From NCBI GenBank assembly GCA_014706295.1, contig JACSVZ010000022.1, positions 4,234,830-4,298,829 of the forward strand: a DNA stretch of 64,000 bases. Direction: 5' to 3'. This DNA comes from Lycocorax pyrrhopterus obiensis (Eukaryota; Chordata; Aves; Passeriformes; Paradisaeidae). The position numbers were made by a program, and so were the translations under genes. Below the pieces are notes generated by a model, which had not been told where the DNA came from, searched no databases, and saw nothing but the letters and a program-made list of their open reading frames with translations. Below, in pieces: positions 11,690 through 21,760 of the stretch (the first letter of the stretch is position 1; every line of letters begins with the position of its first letter).

Positions 11690-13400
11690 ATTATAGGAGG
11701 TAGCATCCAAACTGTGGTGGTGAGCTCTTGAAAGAGATTTCAACTGCTTTTCCATGGGAAGGAAAGCACATAGCTCCAGTGTTTAAAGTGTAGATGTTAG
11801 GCTGCCCATGGGAGGCAAAGGCCAGCAATATCTTTCTGATCTGGTAGCTTTTGTGTGGGAATGACCCCCAGACAAAGTTAATTTTGGAGCTCGGTTCCAA
11901 ATTTCAGAGGTTGGGCCCAGAAAGTAAATCAAAGCAACTTTCCTTGGGAAGGAAAACACCAGTTCCTACTGTTGATGCTCCAGTTTATCATCTGGCAAGT
12001 GGAGGTAAAGGCCAGCAAGATCTTTCTGTCCTCATACCTATTGCATGGGAGCAATCTTTGCACATATTGAATATCACTGGTTGGATCCATTGTTGGTGGT
12101 TGGCTCCTGAAAGAGGATTACAGTGGTTTAACATAGGAAATAAATCATCTAGCCATTGTGTTTCTGGTGCAGAGGATAGGCTGACCAGGGGAGGTAAAGG
12201 CCACCAAACCATTTCTGTCTTGGCACCTTTTTTCTTGGAACAATCCCCAGATGTATTCTGTAATAGAGCTCGATTCCAAATGTCCTGACTGTGAATGACA
12301 GTACCTTCCTTTGGAAGGGAAGCACCTAGTCCTACTCTTGTTGCTGCAGATGTTAGGCTGCCCAGTGGAGGTAAAAGCCAGCAAGAATTTTGGGAAATTT
12401 TGTGTGGAAGCAATCACTGGACATATTCGATATTTGAGGTGGTATCTAAATTTTGGTGGACAGCTCTGGAAAGTAAATGACAATTCTTCTCAATAGGAAG
12501 AAAAGCACGTGTTTCAGGTGCACGTGTTTTGCTATCCAGGTCAGGCAAAGGTCAGCAGAGACCTTTCTGTCTTGGCACATTTTGCAACCAATCCTTGGAC
12601 ATGTTCAGTATTGGAGGTTGGTTGCTAATGTCAGAACTGGCTTCCTAAATGTGAATGACAGTACCTTTCTTTGAGAAAGGAAACACTTAGTTCTGCTGGT
12701 TTTCCTTCAGATGATCATGACCATCTGCCAGGTAAAGGTAAAGGTGATTTAGACCTTTTTCTCCTGGAACCTTTTCCATGGCAGTAATCTTAGTACAGAA
12801 ACTTCAGTATTTAATACGTCCATGATTGTGGTCTCCTGCAAGAGCATTAAAGGTCTTTGCCATGGGAAGGCAAGTACCTTGTATTGAATACTTCATTCCC
12901 AGTATTTGAAGTGCTGCACAAGGAAGGGTAAAGGCTAGCTATTTTGGAGGTGGAACTACATTACTTCTGAGATGAGGGGTCATAGTTCCTCTTTTTAGCA
13001 AGGAAACCGGGTATGGATGCACATGCTAGGTGGTTTAGAGAGTTGTCTTAAGTGAATTTAATTGCTTTTTGCAATACACAGTGCTGTCCATAAGAACTGT
13101 TGTGCTGTTACAGAGGGAATGCAAAAGTCAAGCTCTTGAATTTTTTGTCTTGTTACCTTTAGTGTCTGAGCAGTCAGTGGTGCCGTTCAGTTTTGGCTCC
13201 TGACTCTGTGAGACTGAAGAATTATGATGGTACATAGCACTGAGAAGGAAACCACAGTTACCAGGATGTGTGATGCAGTTCAGTGGGTGCAGTTGAAGGT
13301 GGAGCCAGCAAGAGCTTACTCACCTGGCCCTTTTGCGAGCTGTGTTTTTGGCTGATGTTTTCATTTTTGTAGCTGGATTCCGAGGGAGTGAAAAAATTTA
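11690..13400 (+). repeat. Tandem array of ~187-bp diverged repeats, forward block
   Basis: About nine diverged head-to-tail copies. A recurring core of the form 'ggctgcccagtggaggtaaa' plus 'gccagcaa' and 'tttctgtcttggcac' appears at about 11802, 11993, 12181, 12357, 12532, 12723, 12912, 13105 (weak) and 13298. Spacing is 175-193 bp. Another shared block is 'gacagtaccttcctttgg' with 'aagggaagcac'. Copies are strongly diverged and full of small indels, so the array is old. Open frames within it differ between copies and are not credible genes. The array continues, in inverted orientation, in the next feature. Confidence 0.85.
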
Positions 13401-13424
13401 TTGGCACATATAATTTGTGTTGCC

Positions 13425-15140
13425 ATTTGGGTGTGGTGCACTTTCTGTCTCTCTGAGATCAAAATGTCCATCTACTTCTTGCACAGAAAAATGTGGCCAG
13501 TAAGCCGCTTCCTTCGAAACATGCCAGGGCCATGCACTTTCCTTCTCAGCTATTCATACCATCACATTCTGTCACTCTTGAAGTCTGGATCTAAAATGAA
13601 AAGTTTCCAGCTACATCTCACGGAGAAAAATGTGCCAGGACACACATAGTTGCTGAATTTCTGCTTCGCCTCACAGCCTTTCATGAACATGTCATGCACT
13701 GGAGCTCTATGCCTTCCTTCTCAGCTGTGTGTCCTGTCAAATTTTTTTACTGTCAAATCTCAGTTTAAAACCTTAAAACGTCCAACAGATGCTTCCATAA
13801 ATAAAAGGTACAAAAAGCCAGCATTCACATTAACCTGCCTCTGGTGCCTATAAACTACAACGAGCACATCTGTGCTATGTGCTTTCCTTCTCAGCTTCTC
13901 GTACCATCACACTCTTGCAGTATTAATCTAAACTGAAAAGTTTCGAGCTACAGCTCGCACAGTAAAATTCACCAGGACAGAAAGCTTGTTGGGCCTTGCT
14001 TGTTAAATCTGGAAACTTTTATTCACTTCACAATTGACAGTCCCTTTCCCCTTGTAGCCAATGAACTGCAGTCACGCTATGTTGCTCTGCACTCTCCTAC
14101 TCAGCTGTATGTACCATCATGCGCTTTCAGTTATGGAGAGACCGAGTCCATATAACTCCGAACACAAAAATGTGCCACTACAGAAGCAGTTGCTGGAACG
14201 TTCCTTTCTCATGGCAGCAATTCAACAACAGACTGCACACTGGGGCTTATGCAGCTACCTTCTCAGCTGTATGTACTGTCACATTTTTTCACTCTTGCAG
14301 AACCTCACTTCAAACCTTAAGATATCCAGAAGCTGCTCCCAATACAAATGGTCTAAGAGCAAAATCCCACTGCTGGCCTGCACATTCCCCTTGCAGCCTA
14401 TAAACCACACCAAGCTCAATGCTATTATGCACTTTTCTTCTCAGCAATCACCTCACGTTCAATCACACGGAGTCAAAAGCTAAACCAAATTGTTTCCAGC
14501 TAGAGCTCAACTAGGTCATCACAGAAAGCTGACCCTCCACCCTACAACCTGCATTCAAACTGCACTCAAGTGGCAGTCGCTGCCCTCTCGCTGCCTATAA
14601 ACTGCAGACACCCCATGGTGTTATGCCCATTCTTTGTCCGATATATGTACCATCATTCATTTTCAGGCTCAGAGAGTTCAAATTGCCGATCTCTCACACA
14701 GAAAAACATGTCAGGACAGAAGCACTTACTAGATTACCCCTTCTCATTATAGCTTTTCAAGTACACGCAACACACTGGGGCTTATTCCTTTCAAGCTATA
14801 TGTACCATCACATTTTTTCATTCTCGCAAATCCAAGTTTCAAACCTTAAAACCCCTGGCAGCTGCTCCCATACAACATTTTTAAGAATGGAAGCCTAAAA
14901 CTGGCATTCACTTTCCCCCTACACATGCAGTAGATTGTGTACTGCACCATTTTTTCCCTCAGCTTTATGTACCATCATACAGTTTTGGTGTCATGGAGTC
15001 CAAAGTGTCCATCTACCTCTGTCTCACAGAAATGTGCCAGGACAGAAGCAGTTGCTGGATTATACTTTCTATTCTAAGGCTTTCAACAAATCACGACAAT
15101 CTGGGCCTATGTGTGAAAGTGCATGAAAGTGTAGACCATC
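13425..15140 (-). repeat. Tandem array of ~175-bp diverged repeats, inverted block
   Basis: Ten or eleven copies on the opposite strand to the preceding block. The core 'ccttctcagctgtatgtacc' followed by 'atcaca' recurs near 13543, 13727, 13886, 14097, 14263, 14435, 14630, 14785, 14955 and 15125, with a partial copy near 13430. A second block, 'acagaaaaatgtgccagg' and 'acagaagcagttgctgga', lies between the cores. Its reverse complement matches the forward block: a forward copy at 13235-13260 reads 'ggtacatagcactgagaagg', the inverse of this core. The two arrays are therefore one family in head-to-head orientation. Confidence 0.82.
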
Positions 15141-15203
15141 ACAGTGTACGTTAAACTTTTAGGCCATATTCCTTTTTATCCTTACCTCACTGTCCTTCTG
15201 TCA

Positions 15204-15217
15204 CACACACACACAGA
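15204..15217. repeat. (CA)n microsatellite
   Basis: Short 'cacacacacaca' run next to the end of the inverted repeat block. Confidence 0.85.
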
Positions 15218-15359
15218 TAGTTCATTTCTGTTTTGATTGCCTGGATTTTATTAGCTTTCTTTTTGCTTGTTTTTCCTTGGTGTGCCTTAACTGTTCTGTG
15301 AATAACAGAGTGAATCTTGTCAATGAACTTTGTCATGCTGTCGCTTAATATTGTCAGGA

Positions 15360-15620
15360 AAAGTAATCCACGATGCCAGAGCTTTATGTCCAAAAAGGAG
15401 ACAGAGGAGTCCTGTAACTTTATTCAAATAAAGGGAGAGGCCATGGGCATTTCCCATGAGGTCTCTCAAATTGTTGGGGGGTGCAGCCTCCTTTTTATCC
15501 TAAGTTCCTGGCCGCATCTCCCTCTTCTTTTTCCCCACTGGCTGAGGTACTCAAAAGGTACGGACTTCCTGAATCACCTATTCTATGCTCCCCTCTAATA
15601 TGCACCCCCCTTTTGTTATA
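15360..15620 (-). mobile_element. LTR fragment, family B, minus orientation
   Basis: About 250 bp homologous to the reverse complement of 20.77-21.02 kb. Read on the minus strand it shows LTR order: a TATA-like 'ggataaaaagg' at 15500-15490, then AATAAA at 15424-15419, then 'tcctctgtctcctttttgga'. It lies outside ERV1's LTR and belongs to a different family. The distal ends are not defined. Confidence 0.7.
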
Positions 15621-15800
15621 TAAAATGAAGAAAAAAGCTATTCATAATTCTAAAGTCTTTCGTTGAATATAGGTAACACCTTATAAAATGAAGGCCTTGT
15701 TGCCTTTGTAAAATCATGGCTCAGGCCTGTTACTTTGGCTAAGTAGAAAAGGACTGTGGGAAAGAGACAGCTGAATTAGGGGTAGAAAAACATGCTGCGT

Positions 15801-16163
15801 TGTTGCTGTTTTCCCCACAGACGAGTAGAGAAACGACACAAAGTCCAGGCTCAGGGATAAATGGATGCGCTTTAATGAATTCTCAGAAGACTTTTATATG
15901 TTAGTTTGCAAAGTGTATTAAGTGGCATAAGGGAATTGGTTTTTGCCATCCACCCCCTAAGGGGATCGGTCAAGTTCTAAGACACCCATCTCTGAATGTT
16001 TTTCTAGTTAGAACCATAACAATGAGTCAAAACAATCTGCAGCTGCAAGAAGTTTACAAAACTGTAACACTGTTTTGACTTACTTGCATGGGAAAGACAG
16101 AACTCTCACAAAAATGCTGCAGAGAGCTGAAGAAATTCTCTGCTAAAGCTTTTTCAGCATCCA
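15801..16163 (-). mobile_element. ERV1 3' LTR
   Basis: Second copy of the 363-bp LTR. On the minus strand it begins 'TGGATGCTGAAAAAGC', directly after a polypurine tract. Confidence 0.9.
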
Positions 16164-16179
16164 TAATTCCCCCTTTTTT
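16164..16179 (-). other. ERV1 polypurine tract
   Basis: On the minus strand 'aaaaaaagggggaatta' immediately precedes the 3' LTR. This is the usual plus-strand DNA primer site of retroviruses. Confidence 0.85.
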
Positions 16180-16440
16180 TCTAAGACCAAAAAGGTTGCA
16201 TTTGTAATCCTCTCTGCAGGATCCCTTGCAGCAAGGAGAACAAACACAGCATGGAGGGTATGTTTGGTAATGGCTGATACCAAACAAGATCCAAATCGGA
16301 TACTGAAGTAAAGCAGGCAGGGAAGTTCTTCAGCGGTGCCCTAGAAGATACATCTAACAAACCAATTCTACATCAGTTGTTAATTCTACACAGCCTTAAG
16401 GGCTCTAACATTCTGACGCTATAAGAAAGAAACTTAAAAT

Positions 16441-17880
16441 TCAGTCTCCGCTTGTAGAAGGACCAGGCTGATGGTTGTCATCTTGGTCTTCATCAGAAGG
16501 ATCATTTGGTTGATGATTGTCTGCATTCTGGTCACCATTCGGAGGTTGCCTGTTCTGCCTTTGGGTGCCGCAGGTCAGGGCGGACGCATCTTGCAGGCAG
16601 CCATCGCACCCCAGTATCTGTGGAAACGCAAGCATACCCACGACCCCAAGCAATAAGCTCACACGGACCCTCCCACGTGTTAGTGAGTAGGTTCCGTACC
16701 CAGACTTTCGCTCGAGGCAGATGCTTCTCACCTGAAAACTGCAATGAGAGAAAATGATTCAAAATGACAGGATTGTTTGAATTTGGTGGCACTGTAAGAT
16801 GATTAATTGTATACAAAGCTTTTTCCAGTCGGCTCTGTGGGGTTTCTCCAAGCATTTCCCCTGGCTTGGCCAGTAGGAGAATGTGGAATACCCAGAATAT
16901 GATCTACACCCCATAGGTGCAAAAACTGCCGCGTCTTCTGAGAGACATAGGCAGGACCATCATGAGTTTTCGCAGCAGAAGGCATGCTCAAGACCGTGAA
17001 AGCCAATTTCCAATGAGCAATGGCATTGCGGCCTTTTTTCCCCAGTATGAGCAGACGCCTACATAGCTGAGGAGAAAGTGTCAATAGACACATGCACATA
17101 CTTGAACCTGCCTGATTCAGTGATGTGCATTACATCTGTCTGCCAAATCTGCAAGGTTCTTAGGCCTCTGGGGTTTACCCCCGATGGCAGAGGTGCACGG
17201 AGTCCATGACAGTCAGCTCAAGCGCTGACAATGTCACGAGCCCCAGTTAGCGTTAAATGAAACTGCTTTTGCAAGGCATATGCCCTGGCTTGTGCAATTT
17301 TTCAGGCTGAGGTGCTACCCATGCAGGGTTAGCTAGCATGTCAGCCCTGGCATTACCTTCTGTTATGAAACCTGGCAAATTGGTGTGACTTCTTAAATTG
17401 CACATCACAAAATTTTCAATAGTGAAAACAGAGCCACATTATTGACTTCTTTTAGAAGTGAACAATCTAAATGCTGAGTTATGTCTGCTACATAAGCAGA
17501 ATCAGTGACCAAATTCAAAGCAATATCAGTGGAGGAATCCACTTGATAAATCTGTCAAGCAGAAACATCCTGTTGAACCTCTTCCAGCGCTCGTTGCGCT
17601 TCAGGAGTCAATTTCTGAGGTGAATTCAACTCGGGGTCCCCCTTTAAAATATTAAAAGCAGGGAAAGTTGCATCGTGGTTAATCAAGGGAACCTCCTAAC
17701 ATGTTCGACATCATTTCCTGCAGGCACAGTAAAAGCAAAGTTAGGTTTGTCATTAGAATGCAAAGGAATCATGAAAACAATCCTTCAAATCAGATCAAGA
17801 TTTCCCACTCTGTTGGGATCAGGTGGGTGAGGGCATACCAGGTTGCAATGCCCTCATACAGCTATCACTGCATTAACTTA
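16441..17880 (-). pseudogene. pol: ERV1 pol remnant (RT, RNase H, integrase), heavily deleted
   Basis: Pieces align in order with the ERV2 pol at 37.08-39.54 kb. A reverse-transcriptase scrap lies at 17690-17880, the RT end and RNase H parts at 17340-17680, the integrase core at 16803-17330 and the integrase C-terminus at 16441-16855. Nucleocapsid, protease, dUTPase and most of the RT (including the YVDD site) are missing. The integrase core carries 'KTHDGPAYVS' and has a deletion after 'SPTGQA'. The C-terminal tail is hydrophilic ('PNDPSDEDQDDNHQPG'). Confidence 0.85.
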
Positions 17881-18531
17881 TGCTGGACTAGGCCACAGAA
17901 CTGCTGGCAGAGCAGAGCCATAGCCCCCACACCCCACCCTAGAGCAGGCACTGACCATGTCTGCTAATGTAGGGTCCCCAGGTAAAGCTGCTATAATCCT
18001 TTTGCAGTCATCATTGGCATTGTCCCTCACTAACTGTCGGCAAAACTCCTTCCTTGTGTTCTCATCTGCTACCTGTTTTGCTAATGCCAGATCCAGTTTT
18101 TGGACAAAGGAAAGAAAATCCTCTTTTTGGCCCTGAATGATTGTCGCATATCGCTTTTTAGGAGTTGCTATATGTATAGCTGTATATATGGCTGCCATAC
18201 CGACCTTTTGCACCTGTTCAAGGATCTGAACACGCCAAGTGCCTTGAAAATCAGGATTAGAATATTGATTGATCCCCATAAGAGCATCTGCTCCAACTGC
18301 ATAACGAGGATCATTTTGAGGCAACTGCATATTCTGCAATGCAGCGGTGTCAGCCACCTTTTTCCAGTTGTCCTCAAAGAAGTCATATAGCACAGGTTGA
18401 AACACCACCTGAGCCAGATGCAGAATATCAAAGGGAGCAAGCAAGTCAGCATTTATTACTCTAAGAGCCTGCATAACTTCAGGAGAGCCAAGCCCATATT
18501 TCGCTACTTTGTACTGCATGTCCTGGACCAC
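17878..18531 (-). pseudogene. gag: ERV1 gag, capsid region
   Basis: 217 codons of betaretrovirus-like capsid. Recognisable parts are 'YGLGSPEVMQALRVINADLL', 'NDPRYAVGADALMGINQY' and the major homology region 'QGQKEDFLSFVQKL'. The frame ends at 'AVLWPSPA'. The same place in ERV2 continues into nucleocapsid, but here a deletion joins capsid directly to reverse-transcriptase sequence. Confidence 0.88.
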
Positions 18532-18638
18532 TTTCCATGATATTACATAGTGTTTATCAACTTGCCCCGTATTCGGGATGGCTTTAAAAACAGGATAAAC
18601 TTGAGCATCTCTCTGTGGAATTCCTGTATCATTTTTAT

Positions 18639-19154
18639 CTACTGATTATCTCCCTCCGGAATTCCACTATTATTTTGATCTACTGATGCAATATCCTGAG
18701 GTTCTGTACCAACCGCCTGATCGCTCATTACCTTTTTAGGTACCCCTGCGTTCTCTCGTGAATCTCGGCCCCCCTCTTCCAGAGCCCTCAGTCTAACATC
18801 CTCCCGAAAGCTGTTCGGGTTTTTCGGGGGCACGGTCACCTGACACGCTGGAAGCGTCCAAGGGCGATTCTGCCTCGCAGCTGTCAGACGCCCGAGCGCT
18901 GCTCTGATCTCCCGCCGTGGATCGGAGATGTCTGGAAGTGCGGGCGGTTCGGTCGGCTCCGATACGGGCGGGGAGGACGAACCAGGTGCTGCCGGCGGCT
19001 CCTCCGGCTTGGTCGGCGCCGCCGAGGGGTTCTGGGCCGCTTGTTTGGGCGGTATCACAGTGGGCAACCACAATAATAAGTCGTGCAATAGTCCTACCGC
19101 GTCCAGGCGTACCCCGCAAGATGGTACTTCCGTGTTTCGCTGCGGTAGCGCCAT
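18639..19154 (-). pseudogene. gag: ERV1 gag, Pro-rich spacer region
   Basis: A 171-codon segment in a different frame from the matrix region. It is rich in Pro, Ala and Glu ('PTKPEEPPAAPGSSSPPVSE') and then has 'RPWTLPACQVTVPPKNP', which is also seen in ERV2 gag ('RPWTLPECTVTVRPRN'). It ends in a stop before the capsid part, which is in yet another frame. Confidence 0.8.
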
Positions 19155-20005
19155 GTGCGCTTGCGCCGCGGAGTACCCGGATGTTGGTACATGCGTAGAA
19201 GGTTACCCGGATGTTGGCGCAAGCGCGGGAAAGTGCCCGGAAGTCTGCGCTTGCGGCGGGTACCCCGGCACGGCAGGCCCGTACGCCGGCAGAGCGGGGG
19301 CTGCGCCGATACGGGTGTTAACGGCGGCTGCAGCGGCAACCGCGAAAAAAAGGGCGAAGCAGCTCCTGGCAAACTCCCGGTTGTCGGGGTTGTTTGCAAC
19401 AGTGACGCTGTCGTGGGCACCGGTCCAGCTGCTCCGGCGGAGTGCGACCGCTCGTGCGCACGCGACGTGGAAGGAGGGGGGGGCCCTAAAGGGGGACCCT
19501 CATGCGCAGCAGTGCGGGGCACAGGGCGGCGGGGCAAAAAACCGGGTTCCCGTACAGCCTCCGCGTTCTTCCCCGACCTCTGTGGTGTCCCAGTCTGAGA
19601 AACCACTGGAGACGATAACGGAGAGGGCTCTAGAGATCCGGCACCCCCGCTAGCCTGAGAGCGTGTGCTCGGTAGAGACTCAAACCCCACTAAATCTGTC
19701 TCCGAACCCTCTCTGCTTTGTCTGGGCGTCTTAATTTTCCGCAGTAGATCGTATAAAGACTGCCAAATACAGAGAAGAGCTACGTCCTCTTCCTGTCCAT
19801 ACACAAGCTCGTGAGCTATCTTTTCGTTTAGGGATTTCCAAGTCTCAAGATCAAATGCAGCGTCTAAGTCTGCTGGGAACCCATGATCCACTGCCCAAGT
19901 AAATAAGCAAATTAAGTCCTCCTCCGTTAGGTCACTTCCACCAACAGATACAACGCTTTTCCAGGCAGAAAGTACCACGTGGTCTGTCGAGGATGTTTGA
20001 CCCAT
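19094..20005 (-). pseudogene. gag: ERV1 gag, matrix region and out-of-frame tail
   Basis: The frame begins with 'MGQTSS', a myristoylation-type N-terminus for a retroviral matrix protein. An acidic helical matrix-like segment follows ('SDLTEEDLICLFTWAVDHGF', 'LLCIWQSLYDLLRKI') over roughly residues 1-95. After that the product is Pro/Ser/Arg-rich. The last part runs through short tandem repeats (about 19140-19270) and appears out of frame with the downstream gag segment, which overlaps it in another frame. One or more frameshifts therefore lie around 19.1-19.3 kb. Not a functional gene. Confidence 0.85.
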
Positions 20006-20131
20006 CTTTCCAGGTTTTGCATTAAACCCTGGCGCCTGAACTACAGTTCCGTCCCCGCTCCCCGGGGGAGGGGGGGGGGGGGGCGAAGAAAGAAAAAACC
20101 TTCGGTACCTTTTCTAGGCTCGCACTGTCGT

Positions 20132-20150
20132 ACGTGTCGGAGGTCACCAG
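20132..20150 (-). other. ERV1 primer-binding-site-like sequence
   Basis: The sequence next to the inner end of the 5' LTR reads 'TGGTGACCTCCGACACGT' on the minus strand. It begins TGG, as a site complementary to a tRNA 3' CCA end must. The first eight bases fit the tRNA-Trp type used by alpharetroviruses, but the rest fits only with a one-base insertion, so the tRNA identity is uncertain. Confidence 0.55.
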
Positions 20151-20151
20151 A

Positions 20152-20514
20152 TGTCGCTGTTTTCCCCACGGACGAGTAGAGAAACGACACAAAGTCCAGG
20201 CTCAGGGATAAATGGATGCGCTTTAATGAATTCTCAGAAGACTTTTATATGTTAGTTTGCAAAGTGTATTAAGTGGCATAAGGGAATTGGTTTTTGCCAT
20301 CCACCCCCTAAGGGGATCGGTCAAGTTCTAAGACACCCATCTCTGAATGTTTTTCTAGTTAGAACCATAACAATGAGTCAAAACAATCCGCAGCTGCAAG
20401 AAGTTTACAAAACTGTAACACTGTTTTGACTTACTTGCATGGGAAAGACAGAACTCTCACAAAAATGCAGCAGAGAGCTGAAGAAATTCTCTGCTAAAGC
20501 TTTTTCACCATCCA
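20152..20514 (-). mobile_element. ERV1 5' LTR
   Basis: 363 bp running TG...CA on the minus strand ('TGGATGGTGAAAAAGC' to 'ACAGCGACA'). It is nearly identical to 15801-16163. Only scattered substitutions were noticed when reading the two side by side, for example 'ccgcagctgcaag' versus 'ctgcagctgcaag'. Confidence 0.9.
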
Positions 20515-20699
20515 TAGGGGTCCTCAACACATGTTGGTTGGATATTATCCAACCAAGCAGATAGTTCACAAGCATAGCTATATTAGCTATTTCACTACTA
20601 TGATCTAATTGTAGAGAAAGCCAGATACTGAGAGGTGAAAGAAGCAATGGGAGGAACCAAAAATTCCATAGGAATTCCACTAATTGACATGGAGTGTTA

Positions 20700-21060
20700 C
20701 TGACTCAAGATTGCATTAAATTCCTGGAATTAGAGAAAAAGAACAGACACACAAGGAAAAAGAAAAGGGGGGGGGAGGGGAGGGGAGGGGGAGAGTACAC
20801 ATTAGAAGGGGGTCTTTACTAGGCAATTCGGGAAGTCTGTACCTCTCAAGTACCTCAGCCACCGGGAAAAGAGAGAGGGAAATGTGACCGGGAAATTAGG
20901 ATAAAAAGGAGGCTGCGTCCTCCCCCAACTTGAGAGACCCCAATGGGGAAATGACCATGATCTCTCCCTTTATACAAATAAAGTAACAGGATTCCTCTGT
21001 CTCCTTTTTGGACATAAACATGTGGTGGTTTTGGATTAATTTTCCTGACATTCCGAAGGG
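20700..21060 (+). mobile_element. LTR, family B, plus orientation
   Basis: Inverted counterpart of 15.36-15.62 kb. In plus orientation it has a TATA-like 'ggataaaaagg' (20899-20909) and AATAAA (20977-20982), then 'tcctctgtctcctttttgga'. This is the U3-R order of an LTR. It abuts the CpG island that follows. Its left end may include the poly-G/A-rich run near 20760-20795. Ends are approximate. Confidence 0.7.
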
Positions 21061-21099
21061 GGTTTGGGTCTTTTTTGGGTCCTTCTGGAGTGTCCCGTC

Positions 21100-21760
21100 C
21101 CGTCCCGTCGTGACCCCGCGCAGCCAATCCCTGAGGGATTTTTTTGCTGAGGCAGGAACCGCTGGCGCGCACCCACCCCCTCCCCTCGCCCAGCCAACCC
21201 CTGTGGGGAGTTTTCCCCGAGCGCGGTTTCGGCGGGAGCCGCCCCTCCCTTCTCAAGCAAAGCGGTGCGGAGGGGGCGCCGCGCGACGGCAGCTGAAGCG
21301 CTGGGGAGCCTCCGAAACGGCGGGCAGGTCCCCCCAGGTCGCCCAATGTTCTTCCCCACCTCCGTCTCTTGCCGCCATTTCCCCCCCCGCCCCAGCCCGT
21401 CCCTCACGGCCACCGCACTCTGATTGGCCATCGCCGTGAGGCGCGCTGCGCTCCCATTGGCTCAGCCCTTCCCGCGCCTCCGGAGCCACGCGCTGATTGG
21501 TGTTAGCCGCCACTGCTGCCGCCCTTCTTCTGTTGCCGCGGGGAGCCGTGCTTTCTCTCCCCTTTCGGGCGCTCAGCCAATCAGTACGCGGCTCCAAAAG
21601 GTGCGCGAAGGTGCCTTGGGGGGAGCTGTGCACTGATTGGTCAGTGTGTGAAGAAAGGGGCGGGCAGAGCAGCTGATAAAAGGGGCGGTGCGGCACGAGC
21701 TGGTTTTGGGGCGGCGGTGACGATGAGAGAAGGTTGGTGGTTGGTTGGTGGGCTTAGTTG
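21100..21760 (+). promoter_or_regulatory. CpG-island promoter with multiple CCAAT boxes
   Basis: A GC-rich island carries six CCAAT elements: CCAAT at 21123-21127 and 21577-21581, and ATTGG at 21423-21427, 21456-21460, 21496-21500 and 21636-21640. A GC box lies at 21656-21663 and a TATA-like 'gataaaagg' at 21675-21682. The pattern predicts plus-strand transcription starting near 21705-21720. No convincing first coding exon follows: the ATG at 21723 gives only 13 codons. It may drive the exon at 23211 and the CEP250-like exons downstream. Confidence 0.65.

Larger units (their letters stand above)
15801..20514 (-). mobile_element. ERV1: decayed env-less class II provirus with two LTRs
   Basis: An endogenous betaretrovirus-like provirus of 4.7 kb in minus orientation. 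Matching 363-bp LTRs lie at both ends, with a primer-binding-like site inside the right LTR and a polypurine tract inside the left LTR. The order on the minus strand is LTR, leader, gag (matrix, spacer, capsid), a badly deleted pol, polypurine tract and LTR. No env-like sequence lies between the pol end (16441) and the polypurine tract. Reading frames are broken by frameshifts and several pol deletions, so it cannot encode a functional virus. The two LTRs are nearly identical, which suggests that the insertion, or gene conversion between the LTRs, is not very old. Confidence 0.93.

Noticed and set aside
11988..12413. 141-codon minus-strand open frame in the repeat array
   Set aside because: Same reason. 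It spans diverged repeat units with different frames in each.
14061..14483. 140-codon plus-strand open frame in the repeat array
   Set aside because: It runs across several repeat copies, the frame is not kept between copies, and the product has no recognisable family. It is a by-product of the tandem array.
11690..15140. CRISPR-like array
   Set aside because: Units are about 180 bp, diverged and without short identical repeats separated by unique spacers, and the genome is a vertebrate.
15801..20514. Target-site duplication around ERV1
   Set aside because: The bases flanking the two LTR ends ('ctgcgt' and 'taggggtc') do not match, so I did not claim one.
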